In this document: one piece after another, positions 43,441 to 50,854 of the stretch
How positions within the stretch are numbered: the first letter of the stretch is position 1
Layout: every line of letters starts with the position of its first letter
DNA from: Halorussus aquaticus
Lineage (GTDB): Archaea; Halobacteriota; Halobacteria; Halobacteriales; Haladaptataceae
DNA: 64,000 bases
Assembly: GCF_024218795.1 (NCBI RefSeq)
Contig: NZ_CP100401.1
Location: 1 to 64,000 of the forward strand
Reading direction: 5' to 3'
The notes under the pieces: model-generated
Seen by the model: only the letters and a program-made list of their open reading frames with translations
What the model was told of the DNA's origin: nothing
The model's database searches: none
Position numbers and translations under genes: made by a program

Positions 43441-43764
43441 TCAGTGCCCGCCGGAGGCGAGGTGAAGCCCCGCGATGCCGACGACGATGACGCCGATGAA
43501 CGCGATTCGCGCGAGGTCGGCGGGTTCGTCGAACAGGACGATGCCGAGCGTCGCGGTTCCGACCGCCCCGATACCGGTCCAGACCGCGTATGCGGTCCCC
43601 ACGGGCAGGTCCTCGACCGCCTTCGCCAGCAGGAGCATGCTGACTATCAGCGCGACCACGGTGGCGGCGGTCGGGACGGGTTTCGAGAGTCCGTCGGAGT
43701 ACTCCAGACCCACGGCCCACGCGACTTCGAACAGACCGGCGACGAGGAGGACGTACCACGACAT
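43441..43764 (-). CDS. SMR family small multidrug/guanidinium-type exporter
   Basis: A 107-residue protein with four membrane helices and the SMR signature. The membrane glutamate is in GLFEVAWAVGLEYSDG (E13), and the tryptophan-containing helix 3 reads GTAYAVWTGIGAVGTATLGIVLF. The LEYSDG end of helix 1 and the AYAVWTGIG pattern fit the SugE/Gdx branch (guanidinium export) as well as EmrE-like pumps. It probably works as an antiparallel dimer exchanging protons for cations. SMR pumps are sometimes paired, but only one subunit is seen here. Confidence 0.88.
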   Translation of the reverse strand: MSWYVLLVAGLFEVAWAVGLEYSDGLSKPVPTAATVVALIVSMLLLAKAVEDLPVGTAYAVWTGIGAVGTATLGIVLFDEPADLARIAFIGVIVVGIAGLHLASGGH

Positions 43765-43839
43765 TCGTCTGCGGATAACCGATCCGCAGTGCTATGTCTT
43801 CCGTTCCCGTCGCGACCCCGACCCGTGACTCCAGCGCGT

Positions 43840-44004
43840 CTACGAGCCGTAGCGGTCCTGTAGAATCAGCACTGCGAACGTCGCGGCCATGACGAGCGCT
43901 GTGGGGACGACGCCGTCCGTCGCGAGTGCGGTCGTTGCACCGACGAGGAGTCCGGCGATTAATAGACCCGCACTTTTCAGCGAACCGACGGTCTCGTAGG
44001 ACAT
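43840..44004 (-). CDS. tiny membrane protein (54 aa)
   Basis: The minus strand encodes a 54-residue protein with two short membrane helices (SAGLLIAGLLVGATTALATD and VVPTALVMAATFAVLILQD) and the end DRYGS before a TAG stop. Its opening MSYETVGSLKSAG and the glycine/alanine-rich helices look like other haloarchaeal small membrane proteins. It starts 240 bases upstream of the SMR gene on the same strand, but 75 bases separate the two coding regions. No function can be assigned. Confidence 0.55.
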   Translation of the reverse strand: MSYETVGSLKSAGLLIAGLLVGATTALATDGVVPTALVMAATFAVLILQDRYGS

Positions 44005-44118
44005 GTCCGATACGTGTCGTCTCTGCGAAAGTAAATGTTCTGCTACGGTCGTTCGTCCGCGGGCCGAACACGGACGGCGCTCCCCGATGCTGGCTCAGAT
44101 GCATTCGACGACACGACA

Positions 44119-44127
44119 AAACTTATT
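44119..44127 (+). promoter_or_regulatory. TATA box for the membrane protein at 44153
   Basis: AAACTTATT ends 25 bases before the ATG at 44153, fitting a leaderless promoter. Confidence 0.5.
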
Positions 44128-44152
44128 CCGACGCCCTCCGGATTTCGGGACG

Positions 44153-44497
44153 ATGCCCTCCAACTACGACAGTCGCTCGCGCGGGAGACCGCTCGGAATC
44201 ACGATACTCTGCGTCCTCGGGTTCCTCGGCGTGTTCTTCTCATTCGTCGGGATGCTCGACGTCATCGGTCGCGGCGGCCCCTCCGCCGTTATCGGACTCG
44301 CGGGACTCGCGCTCGTCGTCGCAAAAGGAGTCGTCCTCACCGGCCTCTGGTCGCTCCAGCAGTGGGGCTACAAGTGGGGAATCCGACTGTACGCCCTCGC
44401 TGCGGTTCTCGACCTCCTGACGTTCAGCGTCGTCTCCCTGATAATCGACGTCCTCATCGTCGCCTACATCGCCAGCAAGGCCGACCACTTCCGGTAG
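44153..44497 (+). CDS. small four-helix membrane protein
   Basis: A 114-residue protein with four predicted membrane helices: LGITILCVLGFLGVFFSF, VIGLAGLALVVAKGVVLTGL, KWGIRLYALAAVLDLLTF and SLIIDVLIVAYIASK. A short polar N-terminus (MPSNYDSRSRGRP) precedes them. It resembles the widespread family of small uncharacterised prokaryotic membrane proteins with a GLWSLQQWGYKWG-type centre. Expression from its own promoter is likely (TATA box at the right distance). No operon partner is seen. Confidence 0.75.
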   Translation: MPSNYDSRSRGRPLGITILCVLGFLGVFFSFVGMLDVIGRGGPSAVIGLAGLALVVAKGVVLTGLWSLQQWGYKWGIRLYALAAVLDLLTFSVVSLIIDVLIVAYIASKADHFR

Positions 44498-44567
44498 TCC
44501 CGCACCGAACCGTCACTGCCCCGTTCCGTCACCTACTTTCATTACGTCTCTCGATGTAACCCAGCCC

Positions 44568-45842
44568 ATGGGATTCTATCAACGCGATTTCATGGAAGGC
44601 ACTCGCGGCACGATGGGCGTCGATTGGGAGGAGCGCATCGACTTCCAGCGCATGCGCCGCGAGCGCAAGGAGCGCGCGCTCGAACGCATGCGGGAGGCCG
44701 GACTCGGGAGCATGCTCCTCGTGAACGACCCCAACGTCCGGTACGTCACCGGCCTCGCCATGACCGGCGGGAGCGGGGCCGACCACTACACTCTCCTCAC
44801 CGAAGACGGCGACGTGGTCCACTGGGACACCGCCGACCACGCCAGCAACCAGCGGTTCAACTGCCCGTGGCTCGACGACATCCGGTACGCCGCGCCCGGA
44901 CTCGGGAACGTCCCGCGGGCGTCCGGTAGCAGTTCGGCCCGCGACTGGTTGAAGGACAAGATGGCCGACCTCGTGGTCGAGGCGATGGCGGAGTACGGCG
45001 TCGAGAAAGAGCCGATGGGAATCGACGTGGGGAATCGGTCGCTCCTCTCGAAGTTCGAGGAGCGCGGCGTGGACGTGCGCCCCGGCGAGTGCGCCGACGT
45101 GATGGAGGACGCCCGGAAGGTCAAGACCCGCGACGAAATCGAGTGCCTGCGGATGGTCGCCGCGCTCTGCGAGGCCGGATTCCAGCGCATCACCGAGACC
45201 GCAAAGCCCGGCATGCGCGAGTCCGAGGTCTGGGGCGAGGCCACGAAGGAACTCTGGCGACTCGGCGCGATGGTGCAGGGCGGGTACGTCACCTCCGGAC
45301 CGAACACGTGGCCCAAGCATCAGGCCAACACCACCGACCGCGTGATTCGGCCGGGTGACCTCGTCTACGCCGACTTCTACAACATCGGGTTCATGGGCTA
45401 CCGCTCCTGTTACTACCGCACCTTCAGCGTGGGCGAACCCACGCAGGCCCAGCAGGACGCCTACGAGAAGGCCCGCGACGACCTCTACGACGTGCTCGAA
45501 CGCATCGAACCCGGTGCGACGACCGACGAAATCTGCGAGGGCTTCCCGGACGAGGCGGGCGAACAGATGGACTGGTACGGTGCCGACGAGTTCTGGGAGA
45601 TGACCACCAACCACTGGGCGCACGGTCTGGGGCTTCAACTCTACGAGGTCCCGCTAATTTGGCGGGGCCTCTCGCCCGACCACCCCATCGAAATCGAGGA
45701 GGGGATGACGATGGCCGTCGAGACGATGCGCCCCGCCGACCGACAGGGCGTCCGCGTCGAGGAGATGGTGGTCGTCCGCGAGAACGGCGTCGAGATTCTG
45801 AGCCAGTGGCCCGTCGAGGAGATTACGACCATCGAACACTGA
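44568..45842 (+). CDS. M24 family metallopeptidase homologue, missing one metal Asp
   Basis: The 424-residue protein has the creatinase-like N-terminal domain (RYVTGLAMTGGSGADHYTLLTED) and the C-terminal pita-bread fold of Xaa-Pro peptidases. Metal ligands can be traced: Asp in LVYADFYN, His in HWAHGLGLQLYE, Glu in GMTMAVETMRP and Glu in GVRVEEMVVV. The second Asp of the usual GYxSDxTRT is replaced by Cys (GYRSCYYRT). This suggests a changed metal centre or a non-peptidase role. Related M24 proteins include creatinase and DMSP lyase DddP, so substrate assignment is unsafe. It is probably cytoplasmic. The ATG at 44568 is chosen; an earlier in-frame start is not seen. Confidence 0.82.
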   Translation: MGFYQRDFMEGTRGTMGVDWEERIDFQRMRRERKERALERMREAGLGSMLLVNDPNVRYVTGLAMTGGSGADHYTLLTEDGDVVHWDTADHASNQRFNCPWLDDIRYAAPGLGNVPRASGSSSARDWLKDKMADLVVEAMAEYGVEKEPMGIDVGNRSLLSKFEERGVDVRPGECADVMEDARKVKTRDEIECLRMVAALCEAGFQRITETAKPGMRESEVWGEATKELWRLGAMVQGGYVTSGPNTWPKHQANTTDRVIRPGDLVYADFYNIGFMGYRSCYYRTFSVGEPTQAQQDAYEKARDDLYDVLERIEPGATTDEICEGFPDEAGEQMDWYGADEFWEMTTNHWAHGLGLQLYEVPLIWRGLSPDHPIEIEEGMTMAVETMRPADRQGVRVEEMVVVRENGVEILSQWPVEEITTIEH

Positions 45843-45923
45843 GCGGACGCGTCCGGCGAGTCCGACGCTTCGGGTGGTTCCTGTGCGTCGACTGTTTCGA
45901 CTGGAGGTGGGTCGCGCCGCGAC

Positions 45924-46808
45924 CTACTCGTCTGGAAGCGCCCGCTTGGGCTGAATCCGGAGTTCCGGTGACCGCGTCACCGCGGCGTCCACGCCGAATA
46001 CGTCGGCCAGCAGTTGCTCGGTCACGACCTCCCCGGGCGGTCCCCAGTCGTAGATGCCGCCGTCGTTCATGGCGATGATGTAGTCGGCGAACCGGACCGC
46101 CTGCGACAGGTCGTGGAGGACAACCGCCACGGTGACGCCCTCCTCCTCGTTGAGGCGGCTGACCGTCTCCATCACCCGGAGTTGGTGGTGGAGGTCGAGG
46201 AACGTCGTCGGTTCGTCGAGCAACAGCACGTCGGTCTCCTGCGCCAGCACCATCGCTATCCAGACCAACTGCTTCTGGCCGCCGCTGAGCGCACCGACGT
46301 CTCGGTCCCGGAGGTCGTTCACGCCCGCGAGGTCGATGGCTCGCTCGACGGCCTCGTGGTCCTCGGCCGACACGGAGTCGAAGAATCCGCGGTGGGGGTA
46401 TCGACCGTGGTACACCAGTTCCTCGACCGTGATGCCGCCCGGCGAGTCGTTCTCTTGCGAGAGGTGGCCGAGTTCCCGTGCGAGTTCCTTCCCGTCGTAC
46501 TCGGTTATCTCTCGACCGTTGAGCGCGACGACGCCGGAGTCGGGTTCGAGGTGGTTCGAGAGGGATTTGAGCATGGTACTCTTGCCGCTCCCGTTCGGGC
46601 CGACGAGCGCAGTGATTTCGCCTTCGGGAACGTCGATGCGCGGACACTCCACGACGGGTTCCTCCGTCGTCGGATAGCCGACTTCGAGGTCCTCGGCGAC
46701 CAGCGCGCTCTCGACTTCGACCGGTTCGCCCTCGCCGCCGTCGCCGAGGGTAGTCGTCGCGTCGATGCTTCGCTCGCTGCGTTCCTTCCCGTCGGTTTCA
46801 TGGGTCAT
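45924..46808 (-). CDS. FecE-type ABC ATPase for siderophore/cobalamin uptake
   Basis: The 294-residue ATPase carries Walker A GPNGSGKSTML, the Q-loop LGHLSQENDSPGGITVEEL, signature ALSGGQKQLVWIAMVLAQ, Walker B VLLLDEPTTFLDL and H-loop VVLHDLSQA. The YHGRYPHRGFF segment is characteristic of iron-siderophore and cobalamin importers. About 45 acidic N-terminal residues precede the domain. It starts inside the permease stop codon (ATGA at 46805-46808), so it is translated together with the FecCD permease. Substrate is ferric siderophore, haem or cobalamin; the operator upstream favours iron. Confidence 0.9.
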   Translation of the reverse strand: MTHETDGKERSERSIDATTTLGDGGEGEPVEVESALVAEDLEVGYPTTEEPVVECPRIDVPEGEITALVGPNGSGKSTMLKSLSNHLEPDSGVVALNGREITEYDGKELARELGHLSQENDSPGGITVEELVYHGRYPHRGFFDSVSAEDHEAVERAIDLAGVNDLRDRDVGALSGGQKQLVWIAMVLAQETDVLLLDEPTTFLDLHHQLRVMETVSRLNEEEGVTVAVVLHDLSQAVRFADYIIAMNDGGIYDWGPPGEVVTEQLLADVFGVDAAVTRSPELRIQPKRALPDE

Positions 46809-47917
46809 AGCTCGCCTATCTCCTGTTGTTTCCGCATCAGATAGAGGAAGTACGGGCCGCCGACGATACCCGTCACGACGCCGACCGGGACCTGCGTCGG
46901 ACTGAGCGCGAGTCGCGCGCCCACGTCGGCCACGACCACGAGCGCCGGACCCGCGAAGACGCATCCCACCACCAGACGCTTGTAGTCGCTCCCGACGAGG
47001 GTCCGGACCATGTGGGGCACGACCAGTCCGACGAAACTCACGATACCCGCGACCGAGATGGCCGCGCTGGCCGCGAGGACCGCCACGCCCGCCAGCGCGA
47101 ACCGGACCTTCTCGACCGACATGCCCAGCGACTTGGCGGTCCGCTCGCCGAGCAGGAGGACGTTCAACTGCCGCGACCCTATCAACGCGAGACCGACCGA
47201 GAGGACGGTCCACGGCAGCGCGATTCGGACCTGCTCCCAATCGACGCCCGTGAGCGACCCGGTGGTCCACGCGATGGCCGACTGGACCACGCCGAGGTCC
47301 TCGGCGAGGTAGAACAGTCCCTGCTGGAGCGACCAGAAGACGGTGCTGACGATGACGCCCGCGAGGACGAGTCGGACCGGACTCGTTCCGCCCTTCCACG
47401 CGATGAGGTAGACGAGCAGGAACGCTACCGCACCGCCGATAGAGGCGAAGATGGGGAGGTACGGCGCGAGTCCCGAGAACACCACGAGGGTGAGTAGGAC
47501 CGCGAGGCCCGCCCCGGAACTCACACCGAGGACGTAGGGACTGGCGAGTTCGTTCCGGGTCACGGCCTGAAAGATGGCCCCCGAGACTGCCAGATTCATC
47601 CCGACGAACGCCGCCACTATCACTCGGGGCAGTCGGATGTTCCAGACGACGAGCTGCTGTCTGCTCATCTCGGGCAGTTCACTGCCCAGCAGGAACGCCT
47701 GCCAGACCTGCGGGTCGAAGACGACGTCGGGGTCGAACACCGCGTGCCACGTTTGGGCCAGCGTCATCGAGTACGTCCCGAAACTTACCTGCACGAGTCC
47801 CGCGACGACGACCACGGCGATGCTTCCGAGGACGACCGTGGCCAGCGACGCGTCTATCCACCCGAACCAGCCGGACTCGGCTGGCGTCCGTCTCTCCGTC
47901 CGAGTGTCGCTCGCCAT
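46805..47917 (-). CDS. FecCD-type ABC permease (iron-siderophore/cobalamin)
   Basis: This 370-residue protein has about ten membrane helices and FecCD family motifs: LRLPRVIVAAFVGMNLAVSGAIFQ (here NIRLPRV...), NELASPYVLGVSSGAGLAV, TGSLTGVDWEQV, GISFVGLVVPHMVR-like IVSFVGLVVPHMVRTLVG and the C-terminal VPVGVVTGIVGGPYFLYLM. It forms the channel of an importer for iron-siderophore, haem or cobalamin. It is coupled to the ATPase gene downstream. No substrate-binding protein gene is present on either side within the window, so that component must be elsewhere. An iron-box-like palindrome lies 8 bases upstream of its start. Confidence 0.9.
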   Translation of the reverse strand: MASDTRTERRTPAESGWFGWIDASLATVVLGSIAVVVVAGLVQVSFGTYSMTLAQTWHAVFDPDVVFDPQVWQAFLLGSELPEMSRQQLVVWNIRLPRVIVAAFVGMNLAVSGAIFQAVTRNELASPYVLGVSSGAGLAVLLTLVVFSGLAPYLPIFASIGGAVAFLLVYLIAWKGGTSPVRLVLAGVIVSTVFWSLQQGLFYLAEDLGVVQSAIAWTTGSLTGVDWEQVRIALPWTVLSVGLALIGSRQLNVLLLGERTAKSLGMSVEKVRFALAGVAVLAASAAISVAGIVSFVGLVVPHMVRTLVGSDYKRLVVGCVFAGPALVVVADVGARLALSPTQVPVGVVTGIVGGPYFLYLMRKQQEIGEL

Positions 47918-47924
47918 TCTCTTG

Positions 47925-47940
47925 TTTAGGCTACCCTAAA
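47925..47940 (-). promoter_or_regulatory. DtxR/IdeR-like iron operator upstream of the FecCD gene
   Basis: A palindrome TTTAGG-N4-CCTAAA lies 8 bases before the start codon, where transcription of a leaderless mRNA would begin. The half-site TTAGG matches the core bound by DtxR-type metalloregulators, known in haloarchaea (SirR/Idr). Iron-dependent repression is inferred. Confidence 0.6.
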
Positions 47941-48050
47941 TTCACACAAAGGGGTTTCGGTACGACGACGAACGGGCACGAACTCGAACGTCGTATCCTA
48001 CCGACGCGACAGGGCCAAAATTATATCCGAGTTGCTACCAACAAGCGGGT

Positions 48051-48845
48051 ATGGCCGACCTGTTGCCCTCTAGTCCCGACCCTTCGGCCGGAGACGGGGG
48101 TGAGCCTCGGGTCGTCGGCGTGGACAGCGACGACGCCGACGACTTGCTCGCCGCCCTCCAGTCGGAGACCGCCCGCGACGTCCTCGGGACACTGTACGAC
48201 GACCCCGCGACGCCGTCCTCGCTCGCCGAGGAGGTCGATACCTCCATCCAGAACGTCCGGTACCACCTCGAACGACTGGAGAACGCCGACCTCGTGGAGG
48301 TCGCAGACACCATCTACTCCGAGAAGGGCCGCGAGATGAACGTGTACGCGCCCGCCGCGAAACCGCTGGTCGTCTTCGCCGGGAGCGACGACGACGCGCC
48401 GGGCGTCGAGTCGGCGCTCTCTCGACTGCTGGGCGCGCTCGGCGTTCTCGGTCTGTCGAGTCTGCTCGTCCAGCGGTTGTTCGGCGGTCGAAACGCGGGA
48501 GGTGCGGTCGATACCGACCTCTCGTGGCAGGGCGGCGACTCCGCGGCCGCGACCACGACCGCGGCCGAGAACGCGACCGACTCCGGCCCGAACGGCGGCG
48601 GGGCCTCCGGGACCGCCGAGTCGGGACGAACGGTCGCGGAGGCGACACAGACCGCGGCCCAGACCACTCGGTCCGCGGCGGATTCGACGGCGACGTTCAC
48701 CGAGGACGTCGCGCAGGCCACGACGACCGTCACCGAAGCGGGCGGGGCCGCGGTGACCGGTCTCCCGCCCGGACTGCTGTTCTTCGCGGGCGGGTTGGTC
48801 GTCTTGCTCGCGTTCGGGGTCGCGTGGTACCTGCGCGCCGACTGA
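48051..48845 (+). CDS. winged-helix regulator with C-terminal membrane anchor
   Basis: The 264-residue protein has an N-terminal ArsR-type winged helix (residues about 25-105; LLAALQSETARDVLGTLYDD, then a recognition region SSLAEEVDTSIQNVRYHLERL with the wing VYSEKGREMNVYA-like). A long Ala/Thr/Asp-rich low-complexity linker follows (about 140-230), then one membrane helix near the C-terminus (LPPGLLFFAGGLVVLLAFGVAW) ending LRAD. A DNA-binding domain tethered to the membrane suggests a regulator sensing a membrane signal, perhaps released by proteolysis. That mechanism is inferred. It is divergent from the iron-transport operon and shares its upstream region. Confidence 0.8.
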   Translation: MADLLPSSPDPSAGDGGEPRVVGVDSDDADDLLAALQSETARDVLGTLYDDPATPSSLAEEVDTSIQNVRYHLERLENADLVEVADTIYSEKGREMNVYAPAAKPLVVFAGSDDDAPGVESALSRLLGALGVLGLSSLLVQRLFGGRNAGGAVDTDLSWQGGDSAAATTTAAENATDSGPNGGGASGTAESGRTVAEATQTAAQTTRSAADSTATFTEDVAQATTTVTEAGGAAVTGLPPGLLFFAGGLVVLLAFGVAWYLRAD

Positions 48846-48932
48846 GGCGGTTCGGTTTCGGCGAGTTCGGTTCCGAAACTCGGCGGCTAAATTTTCGCCG
48901 ATATCTCCGGTAGGTGTGGAAAAACGGTGGGT

Positions 48933-48941
48933 CTTTTATAT
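48933..48941 (+). promoter_or_regulatory. TATA box for the zinc protein at 48963
   Basis: CTTTTATAT ends 21 bases before the ATG at 48963, in the range for leaderless transcription. It supports that ATG over an upstream in-frame GTG-type start at 48927. Confidence 0.55.
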
Positions 48942-48962
48942 GATGGTGCGGTTACTAACAGT

Positions 48963-49193
48963 ATGGAACAACTGCTCGAGAGTCGGGACACCGGCACTGA
49001 CGACGTAGACCTATCCCGCGGCGCGGACGACTTCGACTCGCTCCTGTTTTGTGGCCGATGCGGCGAGCGATTTCAGGCCGCCGAGGCCACGGACGACGGG
49101 TGGTACTACCGATGTCCGAACGACGACTGCGACGCGGAGGGCATCCACGAGGACCTCTATCCGGTGAAGGACGTGCTCCCATCGACGCACTGA
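48963..49193 (+). CDS. small zinc-ribbon protein
   Basis: A 76-residue acidic protein with CGRCGERF (residues about 30-37) and CPNDDCDAEG (about 51-60), forming a typical two-knuckle zinc ribbon. The N-terminus is polar and acidic. It resembles the many small haloarchaeal CPxCG-related zinc proteins, whose functions are mostly unknown but which often affect growth or stress responses. It is convergent with the cyclase gene. Family assignment beyond zinc ribbon is not possible. Confidence 0.75.
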   Translation: MEQLLESRDTGTDDVDLSRGADDFDSLLFCGRCGERFQAAEATDDGWYYRCPNDDCDAEGIHEDLYPVKDVLPSTH

Positions 49194-49228
49194 TACGCGA
49201 CCGTCCGTCTCCTTCGTTTCGTCCCACG

Positions 49229-49876
49229 TCACCACGCGGCGACGGCCCTGACCGGCGACCCGTCGGCCCCGGCCAGCGCCAGCGGATACGCCCGGAGTTC
49301 GAACCGCTCCGGGAGGTCGCCGGTCGCCGTCAGGTTCTCGACGACGAGTAGTTCGCTCCCGAGCAGTTCGCGGTGGGCGGGAACCCCGTCCGGTTCGGTC
49401 TCGCGCTCGGCGTCTCGCGCGCTGGGCGACGGGTCCGGACTCAGCGCGTCCGTCCCGACGTGGTAGCCGCGCTCGGCGCACTTCGCCGCGGTCTCCGGAG
49501 CCAGATACGGATGGTCGTAGTAACGCTCGGTGCCCCAGTGGTCGTCCCACCCGGTCCGGAAGACCAGCATCTCCGCGTCCGCGCCGTCCGGCACGCTCTC
49601 CGGACCGATGGGGTCGCGCGCTCCCGACGACGAGCAGTCCACGAGGCGCGCGTCGAACGCGAACCGTTCGACCGCGAACTCGTCCAGATTCTTCCCGTCC
49701 GGTTCGGTGTGACTCGGCGCGTCCACGTGCGTTCCGGAGTGAGTGCCGAGGCGGACCTCGGTCACGCGATAGCCGTCCGACGCGTGGGTCGCCGCGGGGG
49801 TGCGTTCGACCGGCGGGTCGCCCGGATAGACGGTGACGCCGTCGTCGAGCGGTTGGGTGAGGTCGCGAGTTGGCAT
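49229..49876 (-). CDS. cyclase/kynurenine-formamidase-like metallo-hydrolase
   Basis: The 215-residue protein belongs to the cyclase (PF04199) family. It opens MPTRDLTQPLDDGVTVYPGDPP and carries the metal motif GTHSGTHVDAPSHTEPDG (H-x-G-T-H-x-D-x-P-x-H). Family members hydrolyse amide or ester bonds, for example in kynurenine formamidase, or act on isatin. A short insert of acidic Ser/Asp residues follows GTDALSPDP. The ATG at 49876 is the natural start; a longer frame upstream is the shadow of the divergent YdjM gene. Substrate unknown. Confidence 0.85.
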   Translation of the reverse strand: MPTRDLTQPLDDGVTVYPGDPPVERTPAATHASDGYRVTEVRLGTHSGTHVDAPSHTEPDGKNLDEFAVERFAFDARLVDCSSSGARDPIGPESVPDGADAEMLVFRTGWDDHWGTERYYDHPYLAPETAAKCAERGYHVGTDALSPDPSPSARDAERETEPDGVPAHRELLGSELLVVENLTATGDLPERFELRAYPLALAGADGSPVRAVAAW

Positions 49877-50021
49877 AGTCGGTGTTCGGCCTCGCGCGAC
49901 TTTCGTCCGTCGGAACGGAGCGCGAGGCGTCTCCGCCCTCGAACGTGGCCGGTTAGTCCCCGGAGGTCGGTCCCGACCCACACGACACGGCTTTACCGTC
50001 GGCCCCCCTATCGTCGGTCCT

Positions 50022-50660
50022 ATGATGGCGACCACCCACGCTCTGTTCGGCGTCGTCCTCGCCAGCGCCGCGGCGGGCGTCGCGCCCGAGTTCGCGCCCG
50101 TCGCGCTCGTGGCGGGCGTCGTCGGCAGCGTCTTCCCCGACTTCGACCTCTACGCGGGCCACCGCCGGACGCTCCACTTCCCGGTCTTCTACGCAGTCGG
50201 CGCTCTCGCGGCCGTCGGTCTCGCGCTTCTGGTTCCGTTCGCGGCGACCGTCGCGCTCGCGGTCTTCCTCGTCGGGGCCGCCGCCCACTCCGCGATGGAC
50301 GCGTTCGGCGGCGGTCTCGAACTCAAACCGTGGCTCGCTGAGTCCGAGCGCGCGGTGTACGACCACTACCGCGGGCGGTGGGTCGCGCCGCGGCGCTGGA
50401 TTCGCTACGACGGCGCGCCCGAGGACCTCCTCCTCGCCGTGGTCTTCGGTGCCCCGATGCTGCTGACGTACGACGGTCCGGTCAGGGCGTTCGTGGCGGC
50501 GCTGCTGGTGGTCTCGGCGGGGTACGCGCTCGCCCGCAAGCACCTCGCGTCGCTGGCCGAGCGCCTCGTTCGATACGTCCCCTCCGGCGTGCGCCCGCAC
50601 CTCCCAGAGCGCTTCCGCGACGGGAGCGACCCGACGCCGCCCGCGGAGTCGGGTGATTGA
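50022..50660 (+). CDS. YdjM-like metal-dependent membrane protein
   Basis: A 212-residue membrane protein with the YdjM/LexA-binding inner membrane hydrolase-like pattern: an N-terminal TTHALFGVVLASA helix with the conserved His, a VVGSVFPDFDLYAGHRRTLHFP motif (D-x-D and H-R-x-x-H) and later HSAMDAFGGGLELKP. These His and Asp residues probably bind metal at the membrane interface. Four to five helices are expected. The family is annotated as membrane-bound metal-dependent hydrolases; the substrate is unknown. Two consecutive ATGs (50022 and 50025) are possible starts. Confidence 0.82.
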   Translation: MMATTHALFGVVLASAAAGVAPEFAPVALVAGVVGSVFPDFDLYAGHRRTLHFPVFYAVGALAAVGLALLVPFAATVALAVFLVGAAAHSAMDAFGGGLELKPWLAESERAVYDHYRGRWVAPRRWIRYDGAPEDLLLAVVFGAPMLLTYDGPVRAFVAALLVVSAGYALARKHLASLAERLVRYVPSGVRPHLPERFRDGSDPTPPAESGD

Positions 50661-50854
50661 CCCGTGTCTCACGAACCCGTACCGGTCACCGTCTCGCCGG
50701 TCGAAACACCGACCGATGCGAGTTTTCAGAACGAACCTTGGGGCAGGAATATAAGGATATGGGGTCGCTGAATGGATTTTAACTGCAATCGGTGGGGTGA
50801 CGATTTTGGTGAGAACGAAACGCTAACAAGCGCGGAGTGTCTGTCGTGGTAACG

